A DNA stretch of 64,000 bases from Dimorphilus gyrociliatus (GCA_904063045.1 CAJFCJ010000001.1:3479501-3543500), one strand, 5' to 3'. Shown: positions 12,532-25,761, counted from the first letter of the stretch. The notes: generated by a model not told the origin, from the sequence alone. Numbers and translations: made by a program.

Positions 12532-13802
12532 TATTATCTAATGTACTCATATTCTGTAATATTGGTTTTTGCACATGATTTATTCATAATTTCATATTAA
12601 ACATATAACATATTTAACATTCATAAAATCGCACAACCAGTCTTTTCCTCCTTTATTAAATTATAATTATTAATCATATTGTTAATATCATATTTTTTTG
12701 TCCAACAAATTAATATCTTTACTAATGTTGTTTACATTTTAAGTGTCTGCTTTTCTGTCTTTTTCTTTATCTTTCCTACCGAAGATTGTCGGCTTTCTCT
12801 ACTCTCCTCTTAACAGATTTAACTATGTCTATTCTAGGTATTTCTTTCTTTAGCCCTTTCTCTCTTTTCTTAACAGATTTAACTCTTTTATTCTGGGAAT
12901 TCTTTCCGACAGTCTATATTTCTTTATTTCTTCAATATAGCTCTATATAAAAATCTTTCTTTCTCTCTCTCTCTTTCTGCCTCTCGATCTCGCAATCTGC
13001 TTATTTCTTAATCCACAAAGTCAACCTTCTTGAATCTTTTACTAATCTTTTCTATTATATATGAACTGAAAGAAACATGTATTACGTAACTTCCGCACCT
13101 CTTTTCACACGTGCAATCGGCAAAAAAAGCGGCATTAAAATAATACAATAATCCAAAAATTGATCCTCCTTTTAAAAGTTTGAGACGAACAATATATTTC
13201 TGACTTTATCATCATTAATTACTAATCAGTATATAATCCTTTTTGAAAAGTCATGCGCGAGAATAGGCCTAGCTAAGTATAACGGATTATTGAACAGAGA
13301 GCGCGCATTTCTATGAGCAGATATTTAGTTGGTTCGCGACATGCCATTAGAAACTCGGACGTTTTGCTTCAAATATTTCTACAACTATGATTTCTACTTG
13401 AAAAAAAAATTAATATTCTAAATATTATTTTTTTTTCTTTCAGTTGTATTCATTCAATTTTTCTTCTCTGTAATTGTTTATTTTTAGTCTCTATATATCT
13501 CTTTATTATCACTCTTTATCTCTCTCTCTCTCTCTCTCTCTCTTTAGTATATTTTAGTATTTTTGCCTTCTTCTCTTTCTCTTGCTTCAACATCAATCTA
13601 TTCTCCTCTTACACCTCTCTCTCTCTCTCTCTCTCTCCCTTTCTGTCTCTTTCCCTTCTCATATATCTTAATATTTTTTGTTCTTTGCTCTTTTCTTCCT
13701 CCTCCCTCCCCCTACACTCTTTCTCATTCTCAATCGCCGACCAAGCTATAAGAGATTTACTGGACACTTGTTTTTGAAACTGCACAAGAAAATTAGAGAA
13801 GA
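12532..13802. other. Intergenic stretch before the CARD gene
   Basis: AT-rich DNA with CT tracts at about 13521-13543 and 13617-13637 just before the CARD start codon. No gene was seen. Confidence 0.6.
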
Positions 13803-15532
13803 ATGGGCTCAAAATACAAGGAAATCCTGCAAGCTAACAAAACTTTGTTGACCAAGAACTTAGTTCTTTGCAGAGATCTCTATGACAAACTAGTAGAGAA
13901 TCACGTGATTGGTATAGCAACAATGAAAGATATAGAGGTAAGTACATGTGTACTGAATGAATGAATAGGAAGACTAATTAGAGGTAATTAAAAAATATCT
14001 AGTTTATAACAAACAAATAAGTCGACAAAATATTTCTCAGCAACTAATCCAGGAACGTCAATAAAATACTCATTCAAGGTGGAGTGTTTGCTTTGAATGG
14101 TAAAATACCTAATCTTCTCGCATTCCTTTCACTTTGTAGTTCTCTGATCAATCTCGTAAATCTAGTTAATTATACGAAACTAGATTATATTAATAATTTT
14201 TAAATCCTCCCCATTCTTTCAATTGTTAATGGGGTTTTTTTTTATTGTTTTTTATAAAAAACAAAAAATTTCTTTAAATAACAATAACAATAATAATAAA
14301 GGTAATAATTAAAGAAAAATATTTTTCACCCCGTTTTTATTGTTACAATAGTTATTATTTAAAATAACACCTAGTTATTTAGATATAAAATGAAAAGCTA
14401 TTAGCTCTCTACTCCTTATACTCCTTATCCTCCCTCACTCCCTGCCACCCACTCCTAAATAAACGCTTTGCCGTCTCTTTTTCCGAATCGAACTTTTTTG
14501 CAATAAATAATCAAGTAGAAAAGTAGAGGGAAATATAATATATATATATATATATATGTATAGAAAATACTCTTTATCTTCTTAGCATTGATCGGGCGTT
14601 AAGGTGTAGGAGTTTATTACTCCGTTTAAAGCCCTAAAATCTGACTGACTGAGTTTTTTTTAAAGAAATCTTTCTGGTAAATAAAATAGAATTGAAAATT
14701 TATTTTAGACTATTTTTGCATTGATTTCTACAAAAAATATTGCTATTTATAGTTTCTTTTTATAGTAAAAATAACAATTTTAACCTAAAAACATATATAG
14801 AATAAGGTAAAAATAATGGTGAAATTTTTCTCCTGTTTATAATGAGATTATCGAGTGGCTAAGGGCGATTCTGTTAAAAGTTGCCTTCTTTTGTTTCTTT
14901 TTTTTCCATTCAATATGGCCCTAACCACTCCTCTCTTCGCCCTCTTTTCTCTCTCTCTCCCTCTCTCTCTCCCCACCACCTCTCCTCTCTACATAGCTCA
15001 TTCAGGTTGACAAAAAACTAACTTTTCACCCTTTATGAATAGAGTAATTTGAAAAAAAATCATTAAATTACTATTACGTCTCCTCTCGTAGCTAGTTTTT
15101 ATTATTTCTAAACGCTCGCCGCGTCTAAATAGCTCGAGTAGATCGTAAAAAGAGGGGAAAAGTTAACGGATAGACGCCTTTACGATATTGTTTAAAATAG
15201 TTGCAAACATTAGCTCTTAATAAACTTGTATAAGGAATATATACGATCCGATAACGACGACAAACAAACAAGACAAACAAGGATACATTGTTTTCGAAAT
15301 TGATTATTGTATAAATCGTTGCTAAACGCAGTTTTGTTCACTTGGTCGGTCACGTGACTACTGTGTTTATTTTATAATTGTTCAAGTTAACTATGAATAA
15401 ATTAAAGATGTATAGAAAGAGAATTCAAAGGTAAACACGACAATGAAAGTAAGGAAGTGTGATAAAGTAGGAATTGCTAGAACTGAGAGAGTCTCTTAAA
15501 TAGATATAGAAACAAAAAAATGTAGAGAAGAA

Positions 15533-15585
<53 letters not shown>

Positions 15586-17849
15586 GGGAGGGAGGGAGGG
15601 AGGGAGGGAGGGAGGGAGGAAGAAAGAGAAAGAGAAGAAAGTAAAAAGAGTGAATAATTAAAAGAATGAACGAAAAGTAAAAAAAAAAAAAAGTTATGAT
15701 TGATTAAAGATGAAAATTTCTTTCAAACAGGAAACCGAAAGTCAGGTTGAAAAGACGTTGAAATTGATTGAACACGTGGGTATTAGAGGAGACGGAGGAT
15801 TTACAAAGTTTTGCGACAGTCTTAGTTTAACGGGACATTGCTATTTAGCAGACTTCCTTAGAGATGAAGGTTGAATAGCCATTGTTATTAATAATTTTCT
15901 TAGTTATTTTCTTTTATATTTATTGTTCTTGCTTAAATCCATTGTCCTTGACTTTTTCTTCCCTTTTTCTAGACAATATTTAAGCAGTTAGAAGTGTTGT
16001 AAATAAGAGAAATTGATTTCCATTTTTCCATTGCATTTCATACCTTTACCACTTTCGATCTAATTATTAAACCATCACATTACTTTTCCTCTTCATCACA
16101 TCTTTATTACGTAAATCCATTTTTATTAGCAATTTACTCAATAAATACAATATATAGAACATAGAAATATATATAATCAAGATAACCAGTAAATATAGTC
16201 ATTTTCTAATTAATTAGTTAATTAGAAATAGAAAAAAATAAGATATACATTGTTTCTTCTTCGTTAGTCTATTTACTATTAGTTCTCCTCCTCCTCCTTG
16301 CTTTCTGTTCTTTTGTCCTCAATCCATCCCACTTGCTCTCTCCTTCTTTCTTTCTCTCTCTCTCTCTATCCAACAACGTGTGTATACTTGATTGCATTAT
16401 TTCTCCACTTTAGCATGTGCATCTTTGGAAGAGAGAAAGAGTCAAACTGATCAAATTTCAAGTCATTTGCCAAAGAATTTCTTAAAAAATGTTACCGAAA
16501 AGCAAAAGGAAGAATTTATAGCTCTTATTAAAGATCTTATTAACGAATTAGCTTTGAAGCAAGCCTGGAAAAATGAAAATAAGGAAAAAGAAAAGGCGAT
16601 GGATGCTAAACAACAACAACTAGAGGATGCTTGGAAGTACAAAGAGATAATAGCCGAGAGGGATCTAACTATAAAAACACTCGAAGAGTCTTTAATTGTT
16701 GCCGTTAACGAGGCTTCTGATCATGAAAAGATTGTCTACGACCTCAATAAGAAGATCGAAAAGCTCAAAGAAGATCATGAATTGCAATTAGGAAAACAGA
16801 TGAAATTCAATATGGCAAATGAAAAATCCCTGCAAAGACTCACTGAAAAGCAAATGGAGAATGACAAAGCTTTTAGCGACTTGAATGATAAAATGGAAAA
16901 GGAATTAAATAGGTATAAAAGTTTATTGGAATTGCATAGGCCTACTTCGGCTGAAATACTCGATACCGCCGTCACACCGACTGACAAGGCGAGGAAACAT
17001 TTAGATTTAATTCTAAGAAGACTAAACGATTTTGAACAAGTACAATCGCAATTAGACGCTGTCATGGTGGAGAGGGATACCCTATTGAAACGTCTAGACA
17101 TTGATAAGAAAAACGTTCCAGAAATTGGTAAATTAGACGAAGTATGGCTTTCCTATACAGCTGGAGTCGAGAGTCGAATAGCTGAATTGGAGACGTATAT
17201 CGCCTCCAAAGACAATGATATTGTCAATTTGGAAAGGAAAAGGGAAGAGGGAATAATGCTAAAGCATAATTATCTACAATTGGAAGAGGCCATCTCGAAG
17301 AGAGATAAGCAAATTTCAGTTCTGCAGAATGAAATTATGAAATTAAAAAATGAGTTGGACAAATTTAGGGACGACGCTAAGAAGGATTCAATAAGAATCA
17401 AAAGGCCAAGAACTCCTATAAGGAAATTCTCGGCAAGGAGAAATTCTTTAGCAAGTAGCCTTCTCGACTTGGAGGAGGAGACTGGTAAAAAAGATTCCGG
17501 TTCACCCATGCCCATACGTTCTAGAAAGGACAAACTGCACAACGGCAACCTATTTGCATCGGATGATAATCAAAGAGGGTCTACAATGGCTCAAACAACT
17601 TACGGAGCTTCTAATGAAACGTCTATATCCCTCCCTTCTTTAACTAAAAACCCTCTGACAAAGTCTCATCACAAGGTTACCGCAGCCTTACCTAAGAATG
17701 GCCGACCGCTAGGTAGTTATTTGCAGCAAGCGCCACCTAGTAGCTTTCTACAAGTATCGGCTTTTCAAGGAAACGGAGGTATAACTAGTAACTATTCAAA
17801 GAGTATGAACACAGTTTCGGAGATAGCAAAAAGAAACTCTAGGTTTTGA
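13803..17849 (+). CDS. CARD and coiled-coil protein
   Basis: Predicted signalling scaffold of 569 residues in three exons: 13803-13937, 15731-15869 and 16414-17849, phases 0 and 1 matching. Residues 1-91 read as a caspase-recruitment (death-fold) domain: an all-helical segment with the hydrophobic spacing of CARDs, including TLLTKNLVLCRDLYDKL, GFTKFCDSLSLTGH and YLADFLRDE. From about residue 120 to 415 there is a nearly unbroken charged coiled coil. The tail is rich in Ser, Arg and Lys, with possible basophilic-kinase sites such as RRNS. CARD followed by coiled coil is the layout of the vertebrate CARD9/CARD11 proteins, which nucleate BCL10 filaments. There is no PDZ, SH3 or guanylate-kinase region here, so it is closer to the CARD9 form in layout. 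Orthology is not established. Start: the only in-frame ATG before the domain. AATAAA at 18207 and 18216 follow the stop. Confidence 0.75.
15536..15619. repeat. Compound (GA)n-(GGGA)n repeat
   Basis: Pure GA dinucleotides pass into GGGA tetranucleotides within the second CARD intron, about 110 bases before exon 2. Confidence 0.95.
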
Positions 17850-17917
17850 CTAAAGGAACCCAACTTAATATACACGAAACTATTGAGACAATCAATCATG
17901 CAGAGATAGCTCCTCTC

Positions 17918-17943
17918 CCTCCTCCTCCTCCTCCTCCTCCTCC
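17918..17943. repeat. (CCT)n trinucleotide tract
   Basis: Run of CCT units in the 3' UTR of the CARD gene, 70 bases after the stop codon. Confidence 0.9.
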
Positions 17944-18164
17944 GCCTCTCCTCCGTCCTCTCTTCCTTATAAGAAAAACTTTTTCTTTACATTTCGGTTG
18001 TGTTTTTCTGTTTTTTTTTTGAAGTTTATACGAATTTTCTTTACTTATTTTTTTGCACGGAAAACTTATTTTTGTATTATTATTTAAAATGTATTCTTTA
18101 TATTGAAGGTAATGTTTATTCTCTCTTTTTGACACACTAATTAACTACTAAGTATATAAGCGTA

Positions 18165-18200
18165 TACTGTATATATACAGTATATAATATACTGTATACA
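18165..18200. repeat. Nested TATACTGTATA / TATACAGTATA palindromes
   Basis: Alternating ATACTGTATAT and ATACAGTATAT words between the convergent CARD and LRR genes, able to form hairpins. The same words recur through the window next to TA repeats. Confidence 0.8.
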
Positions 18201-18206
18201 ATCATT

Positions 18207-18221
18207 AATAAAATGAATAAA
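18207..18221 (+). terminator. Paired poly(A) signals of the CARD gene
   Basis: Two AATAAA hexamers (18207-18212 and 18216-18221) follow the CARD stop by about 360 bases. They lie inside the region expected to be the 3' UTR of the convergent LRR gene, whose own candidate signal on the minus strand is at 18115-18120. Confidence 0.5.
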
Positions 18222-18367
18222 GTATATAAAAAGATTATTTAAGTCATTTGTTCTTCATCGTCATTGGGATAAAAATCTTCGGGTTTTACTAACAGTCTAT
18301 TTATAAGTATCTGCTTTCTATTCTGCCTCTGTTTGCTGCTGCTGCGCTACTTCTCGTTCTACTCCTC

Positions 18368-20012
18368 CTATAATTTCAACTTTAAAACTACGGGGTCGCC
18401 TAGCACTAGTTCGTCGTCATCTTCGAACCATTCAGTTCCGGCGATCTTATAAAAATCGGGTGTTATTTCGGTATTTAGACCACTGGGTGCAAATTCTACT
18501 TCGGAAGATTTTTGATGTTCGCCGATAACTCTTATCTCTGGATCTTTATTAACGTCTTCACTTTCTGTTCTTATTATCTCCGGTTTTTTTTCGACCGGAA
18601 AAGTGTCATCATCTTCTAAAAGGCTGAAGCTGTTTTAGAAAGATAAAGATATTTTTATACACATATTCTAATGTAATGGAATGTTATGCCTACTTGAATC
18701 CTCCTACGAACATATCTTCTCCTGTACAACCTTCGGGAAGGGGTCTTTGACTAGGGGTCTCGTTCAAAAGATTTTCCTTTTTCGCTGCTTTCGCCTTTCT
18801 TACGTAGACTATTGTAAATAGTAACGCGCACAAGGCCATAAAAGCTGTTATGGAACCGAAGACAACTGCCAAAGGAGAAACACCTAATCGAGGTATATTG
18901 TCATCTTGGCAAACGAAGAGATCGGGCTTCAACGACATAAGGATCTCTCCTTTCAAATGTTTTGGTGTACTGCAAAATGCTTTGTCCGTTTTATTGAGCA
19001 TAGTAATCCTTAAATGTTTCAGGTGACAATCGCAACAAAAATGATTATTAGATATGAGCAGGTTGGTTAAACTATTCCAAAATGGTAGATTAGGGGAGAT
19101 TTTTTCAATATTCGACGACGAAACGTCTAGATAAGATAATTTTGAGCATTTAATAAAAGCATTGTCAGGAATCTCCGTCAAGTTTGTGTTCGACATAGTA
19201 ACAGTTGTTAACTTGGGAAGATCACTAAAGGCAGACATAGCCATTGCCTGAATAGGATTCGAATCAAGTTTAACAACAGACAAGTTAGGTAAACTGCAAA
19301 AAGAGCAAATTGGGAGTTCAACAATAGAATTATTAGTTAAATCAACACTTGACAACTGTAGTAAGGAGCCTGCTTGAATTTCGGGTAAAGAATTAATATT
19401 ATTATCTTTCAAGTATAGCCTTTCCACGTATTTCATTTGTTGATTAAAGATACTTCCGGCGATATTGTCTATCTGACAATTTTCGCACTCGAACGTTTGT
19501 AAGATTTGAAATGATGCTGGAAAATTAGTAATGTTCCTCAGTATATTCCCGTTTAGTTTCAGAACTTTTAACGACTTGAAACTACTCCATACTGATTCAA
19601 AATTCAATGTTTCTTCTCTAATAGAATTTCCTCCTAAATTCAATTCTTGAACATTTTCAAGCCCTTTGAACAGTTGAATGTTTTCATTTAAACTTATTTC
19701 ATTATCCGCCAAGGAAAGTCTCTGTAAGTTCGTTAATTTTTTAAACGGAATTTCTTTGAGGAGAGAATCGTTTAATCGATTGCGTTCCATAATCAAATCC
19801 ATTAAATTATCCATACTTCCAATCTGATTAAAGTCTTGTTTACTAAGAGTTTTTCCAGTCAAATTCAATGATTTTCCCTGGGCCTGGGAATTATTGGCTT
19901 TCGGAGGCGTTTTTTCCTTCGGAATGACCATAGTTAATATACTAGAAGTTGGCAGATTATCCGTAGCCGAGAATAAACAGAACAAGACGAAAAGATAAGC
20001 GTAATAGATCAT
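18368..20012 (-). CDS. Leucine-rich-repeat single-pass membrane protein
   Basis: Predicted type I surface protein of 526 residues. Exons on the minus strand: 20012-18694 and 18629-18368; the donor GTAGGC and acceptor AAACAG join in phase 2 and change GGFK-stop into GGFN followed by 87 more residues. Layout: signal peptide (about 1-17), some nine or ten LRRs (about 50-325, consensus like LxxLxLxxN), a cysteine-capped C-terminal flank (CCDCHLKHL with two later Cys), a membrane span at about 380-404, and a 120-residue acidic cytoplasmic tail. There is no TIR or immunoglobulin domain, so it is not a Toll receptor or an LRR-Ig protein. It could serve in adhesion, axon guidance or immunity; LRRs alone do not decide. 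It converges on the CARD gene with 518 bases between stop codons. Confidence 0.85.
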
Positions 20013-23000
20013 ATTGTAACAAAGTCAACGATTTTAGAGAAAAGTAACAAAACAAAAACGATAGATCACTATACAAAGAGGAGCATTAAAGTTAATTTCA
20101 AGCGATTATTAAGAATCATGCGATTATCAAATCACTAATTGATTTATATCTTTTCTTATTAAATTATCGTATAAATAACTATAAGATTAATAAAGTTTCT
20201 CCCCTTTTCTTTATGCTTTAGCTGTTGTTTTATAGACAACGTTTATTGCTCTTTCTTTCTCACTCTTCTTTCCTCCCTTTCTCTTCTTTAGCTTGCTGTC
20301 ACTGGCCTCTTTTTTTTTTCACTACTATTATTCTGTAACAATACTGATAAGATAAAATATCTAAGAACGCCTATTTTCTCACTTATCTTTAACGCGACAA
20401 TGTGTTATTTCAAATTTTTATCTGATAACCTTTTATTGCGATTATGATTCATGGTTCATTTCGAAATATTTTGTTAAATTGTCAAGCTAAGCTTTTGTTT
20501 ATGGCTTAAAATAAATACGGCCGGTTATATCCGGTTATTTTGTTATTGTTGCATCTGTTTTCTATGATTCTGTCTCAGTCATCTTCCCCTTGAAAGGATG
20601 GAGCGATGCTAAAGGCTTTTTCCTCTCTCCCTCTCCCTCCCGACACTTACATATGTAAATATTAGTATATACAATGTACAAAATGAAAGCAAAAACAAAA
20701 GAGAGAAAGGGAGAAAGGAAAAGAGAAAGAGAGAGAGAGAGAGAGAAAGAAAGAAAAGTTCTCTCTCTTTTTATTTTTAATAAATAATAAAGAAAGGTCT
20801 TCTTTTGTCTCATATTTTTACATTATTAGCTATTTAAAAATAAATGAAATAATAAGGCTTTTTGTCCGTCAATAGCCTAATATTTATTTTAATCCTTTTT
20901 TTTTAATATTAGAGCTATTTCTTCATAAACATAAATAGAATATCCTTTAATTGCTTTCCATGTTCAGTTTTACCCAAGTAGTTAATTATTCAGCTTCTTT
21001 AATCATTATCATACATTGTCACTTAATTGCGCAAAAATTATCGGCTTTTACAAGGTAAAATCTATTTCACTCTCCTTCTTTCCTTTCTCTTTCTCTCTCT
21101 CTCTCCCTCTCTCTTCCTATAGAATTATTATTATATACATTTCAACAGGTTGAATTCAATATTTTGTAATTAATTAATTGACAGATTGAATAAAGCCAAG
21201 GTCTCTAGAATAGTTTGCGCCGCCTGACCTATTGTAGATATTGATGGTATTAACTTGTTCCAATTTCATTGCAAACTGCGCCATCTGTAGTTGTTTTATA
21301 CTGAGAACTAAGAAGAAGAGAAAGAAAGATAGAGAGAAGAAGGACTAAACGGGGCAGGAAGAAAAAAAGGATTATGATCATTGAAATGATTTTGTCGTAT
21401 AGAGATGTTAAAAATTTCTAAATTAAGAATGAGCAAATATATAAAGTTGTCTTAAAGAAATGCAATTTAGTCAATGCATCTTCGTCAATGATTTGTATAG
21501 ACGATCAACTTAAATACATAACCTCCTGTAGAAGTTTCATTAATATTGTACAATTTGTAAACAATGAAGGTGGAAAGGATCGTTTAATTTTTTTTTCACG
21601 CCATCTACCGTTTTAGTCAATTGAACTGGAAAGAGAGAGGGGATGTATTCAATTTTTAGACTTTATCCTCTCATACTGATTATAGAAGCAAACAAAGGAG
21701 GATAGATATAGTAAGGAAGGAAGGATGGAACCGGGAAGGGAGGGAGGGAGGGAGGGAGGAAGGAAGGAAGGTTGGATAGTAAAATGGAAAGGGTTTATAT
21801 TTGGAGAGAGAGAGAGAGAGTTAGAGAAAGGAGAAAGAACAAGCGACGAATACAGAGAAATATAATTCCCATATGTTTTTAATGATACGTCTCTAGTCGT
21901 TAGAGTTTTGATGCTTAGCCTTGGTCTTATTTCCCAGGGTGATAAAAAGAAACAGTTCAAGCTCTAATGATTTAATCTGTTTATTTAATTTTGATGAGCT
22001 AGCTTTTCTATTTATGCTATCTTTAAATAGATATAACTACATATATGTTTAAAGTTAACGATGCAATGTTTTATACTTTCTATGATAAACAACAAGGGAA
22101 AAGTTCATTAAAATTTAAGAGAGAGATATATCTAAAGCAATTGGATTAAATTGGAGCGAAGAGTGAGTAATTGTCACGTATCAACTAGAATCATGGACGC
22201 TCCAATAATAAACGCTCCGAGATATTTTACCGATAGTAACGAGCTGTTTACTTTCATAAAAGAAAAGACGTGTTTGTAAATGATTTTATTAAAGTTTGCA
22301 GTAGAATGTTTAGTGTAGACTGACTTTCACAGCAACACATACACCTACACACATAACACGCGTGCATGCATATATTGTACATATATAAATATATATACTG
22401 TATACATATATACATACATATACAAACATGACGCATTCGATGAAAAGAAAGATTAAGATATATAGTTTAAAGAGACTAAAGAGACGCTCCGCACGTTGGA
22501 AATGGCTTAAAGCGGATCGGATTTGAAAGCAAATGTACAGTATATTATACATATTATACAGCATATACATATAATTCTGAACAAGTATCGACTATGAGCC
22601 ATTACTAAGGAAAATATTGATCATTATAAATTTATCTATGGTTCGATAAACCCTGAAGGAGCTCACCTAATTTTATTGATGAGATAAGAACAACATTTAA
22701 ATAAAAAGTTCTTTATTTCCTAAAAGTATAGAAAAGTAAATGTAGGCGGGAGAAGGAAGACAAGGAAGAAAAGGAAAACTATAACGATTATAGGATAGAA
22801 GGAGAAACGAGGAAAATTCTCAGCGGATTAAGGAATTATTAAGAAAAGGGTCTATTATGATACAGTGCTGTTTTTAATAATAAATATAATATAAATGCAG
22901 TTTATTGCATTCAATTTTCCTTTCTTCCTCTTTATTCGATTAACAAAAATATCGGTGATTATTTCTTTTTCCCTTCAATACAGTCCTTTGTATTATTTGT

Positions 23001-23160
23001 CCTCGACAGAACTAGATACTTAAGCCTATTGGCATAGCAGTCGTACGGTTTTGTTCAGAGGAAGACCTATTTAATGATCACAAATAAGAACATCTCTTAT
23101 TTTATTAGTAATTCGATATTTATTTTGTCTGTTAATGAGAATTTAACGTCATTGTTATTG
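20013..23160. other. 3.1 kb without a recognised gene
   Basis: Contains the presumed LRR-gene promoter, GA/CT repeats (about 20726-20770, 21090-21112, 21731-21770), two GCGCCATCT-like elements (21278 and 21598) and a small coding-looking ORF at 22193-22279. Nothing is convincing as a gene. Confidence 0.6.
22193..22279 (+). CDS. Small ORF, uncertain (28 aa)
   Basis: ATG GAC GCT CCA to TAA encodes MDAPIINAPRYFTDSNELF and nine more residues. Its composition is less AT-biased than the flanks and looks coding, but it may be chance or a first exon. The opposite strand is also open here. No family was recognised. Confidence 0.15.
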   Translation: MDAPIINAPRYFTDSNELFTFIKEKTCL

Positions 23161-24347
23161 TTATTGCAACATCATTTGACAGAATTCGTTATAGTCAATA
23201 ACCCCGTCGCCGTTTACATCAGCGGCTTCCAACATTTCTGATATTTCCTGTTCGGTCATCTTCTCGCCAAATTTAATCATTGCTTCTTTCAATTCTTCTT
23301 TACTTATTGTTCCGTCTCCATTCTTGTCAAACATTTTAAAGGATTTCCATAATTCGTCTCTGGTCTCTTCCGAATTTTTATAGTGTCTGGATAAGAGCTG
23401 AAGAAACTCTTCAAATTTTATTGTTCCGTTACTATCTTTACCTAAATCATTCATGATGTCCTGTTAGATGGAAGAAAAGAGAGAGAGAGAGAGAGGAAAT
23501 AATAGGTTTCGGATAGTGAATTTGAAAGAGAATCGATTAAAAGGTTAGACTTTAAATAAGATGACTACACTTATAATTCTATATGCTATATGCATTATTC
23601 AACATATTAGCGTTTATTAAAGGGCTATCTCTATATCTCTATGATTACGTTAAATAATATATACTGTATATACGTATACGTACATTGGTATACATGTATA
23701 CATACTTTATATCAAATATCCTACAATCATTTATAATTTATTCAATAGAGAGATACAATATTTCAATTTCACTATCCTTTATATCATGCTCTGTAGGATT
23801 TTGTCCTAAAGCTCTCATCACGGACGCAAGATCGGTTGTTGTTATGTACTTCTTATGATCCTTGTCGAAAAGGTTAAACACTTGTCTAAACTCTAAAGAA
23901 AACGAAGGGGAGAAGCGTTTAGAAAGATAAATAGATAGGAGAGATAGGGGAAAGGAATGAGTAGACAGAATGAGTAAACAATTTTAGAGAAAAGGGAAGA
24001 AGAGCTTGAAGAGTAGAGAGAAAGGAAAATGTTTTACCTTCGATTTGTTCGTCACTGAATGGTTGCGCCTTTAATAAATAAGAAAAGATAAATGAACAGA
24101 CATGAATGACTATATTCTATATATAAAATTAGTAAATAAGGTCGTCTAAAAAACACTGATATTTAAATTTAGCTATAGTAAAAATGAAAATTTAATGATG
24201 CATTGTATCGTTTGAGTATTTACAGTATTGCGGTAGCATTAGGAAAATGGAAAAGAAAGATGATAATAGTCACAAAAAAAAGTAGTACAATTGAGAAAAT
24301 TTGTAAAAATGAATATTTTATAGATGAGAAGATTGAAAGCTTACCAT
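23161..24347 (-). CDS. Divergent calmodulin / troponin-C-like protein
   Basis: EF-hand calcium sensor, 149 residues, exactly calmodulin length. Exons on the minus strand: 24347-24345 (the ATG alone), 24068-24038, 23892-23777 and 23460-23161. The intron directly after ATG and the phase-1 intron before the first EF hand are shared with the two calmodulins at 51-55 kb. Loops 3 (DKNGDGTISKEE) and 4 (DVNGDGVIDYNE) are canonical. Loop 1 (DKDHKKYITTTD) lacks the position-6 Gly and the position-12 Glu, and loop 2 has Gly instead of Asp at position 1, so calcium is probably bound only in the C lobe. The third intron seems to begin with GA, not GT: after AAG the minus strand reads GATAGTG, while the phase-0 acceptor CTAACAG is normal. 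Possible poly(A) signals on the minus strand are at 23119-23124 and 23101-23106. Confidence 0.8.
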
Positions 24348-25343
24348 AAATTCTAATATCTATTGCATTAAACACAACGAAAAGTAGACAACTGTTTTGG
24401 TTTTTACTCGGCGATTGGCCTCCCCCCTTTCTTTAGAACAACAACAATAACAGCCACAACGATAATTCTAATAATTACGATAATGGCAATAACAACAATA
24501 ATAACAACAACACCAAACTAATACGATCCCAACTGTTGAGGAGCAGGAGGAGGAGGAGGAGGAGGAGGAGAAAGGGTAAATGGTATTTAGTTGAACGATT
24601 GCTTAACGTAGACTATTTCGAGGAGGAAGAATTCTACTTTTGTTCCAACTGATACTGAATAGAGAAGGCGCACCTGAGAACACCTCACAACAACGTATCC
24701 TAAAGCCAAGAAAATATATAAATGCGGACCTAATCCTCTAATCCCCCGTATCAATAGTTAAAAAAGAAATAGGCTTAGGTAATCTATTTATTAAAAAAGA
24801 AAGAGAGACTAATAACAATAAGAAGACTGCCTTTATTTTTTCTGAATATATTTTTATATAACATTTGTAAGAGTATCGATCAAAAATTTACAGCATACTC
24901 ATTTGCAGTTCTTTTTCTCTCTTTATTATATTTATACTGCATTTATACTGTATATAGACAGATAGATATTAATATATTTGAAAGTTTATTTACTAGAATG
25001 TAAAGTATTTTGTATACAATGTTCCGCGGGTGTTGCATCCTCAACGTAGAGAGCGGAGTGTTGACAGAAAATCTCTGCAGCTTCTCCATGAATGTCTTCA
25101 TGTTTATTATATATATACAGTATATATGTGCACTTGTAGTACGATTCATATATATATATATATGAATACATATTCATACTTATATTTGTTCTAATATATA
25201 CACAGTGTGTATTATAAATTACACTTGTATTTCAAAGCTGCTATCGTAACAGGTGTCATTCAAATCTAAGTGTTTCCTACTCGCTTCACGAAAATATACT
25301 GTATGAAATTTATATTATATACATTCATATACTGTATATACAG

Positions 25344-25377
<34 letters not shown>

Positions 25378-25485
25378 AATATGTCTAATATAATTTTACA
25401 TCTACGTATATCTAATCAAATAAACACAATTGCACGTGTACCTAATCACATGTTCCTTCAGCTACGTATTTCACTTGTATATACA

Positions 25486-25525
<40 letters not shown>

Positions 25526-25651
25526 TTATATGTTTATATACGCATAAGTAACATGTGCTGCAAAATCAATCTACAGTTTATGGGTATTAAAATGAAATAT
25601 GAACAAGAATTCAACATTCTTCTCCTGTGACTTGGATTGGTATTTTATACA

Positions 25652-25698
<47 letters not shown>

Positions 25699-25761
25699 CA
25701 TAGAGATATATAGATATATTTATATAGACTTATACTAGTGTTGATATATTATAATTGGATA
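24348..25761. other. Divergent intergenic region with TA repeats
   Basis: Lies between the minus-strand divergent calmodulin and the plus-strand GT92 gene. It has AAC-rich DNA, a (GGA)n tract (about 24541-24570), and three long TA tracts (25344-25372, 25485-25522, 25657-25692), the first two preceded by TATACAGTATAT words. Confidence 0.7.

Noticed and set aside
25738-25761. Longer N terminus for the GT92 protein
   Set aside because: It would require a GTG start; the ATG at 25762 gives a normal type II anchor.
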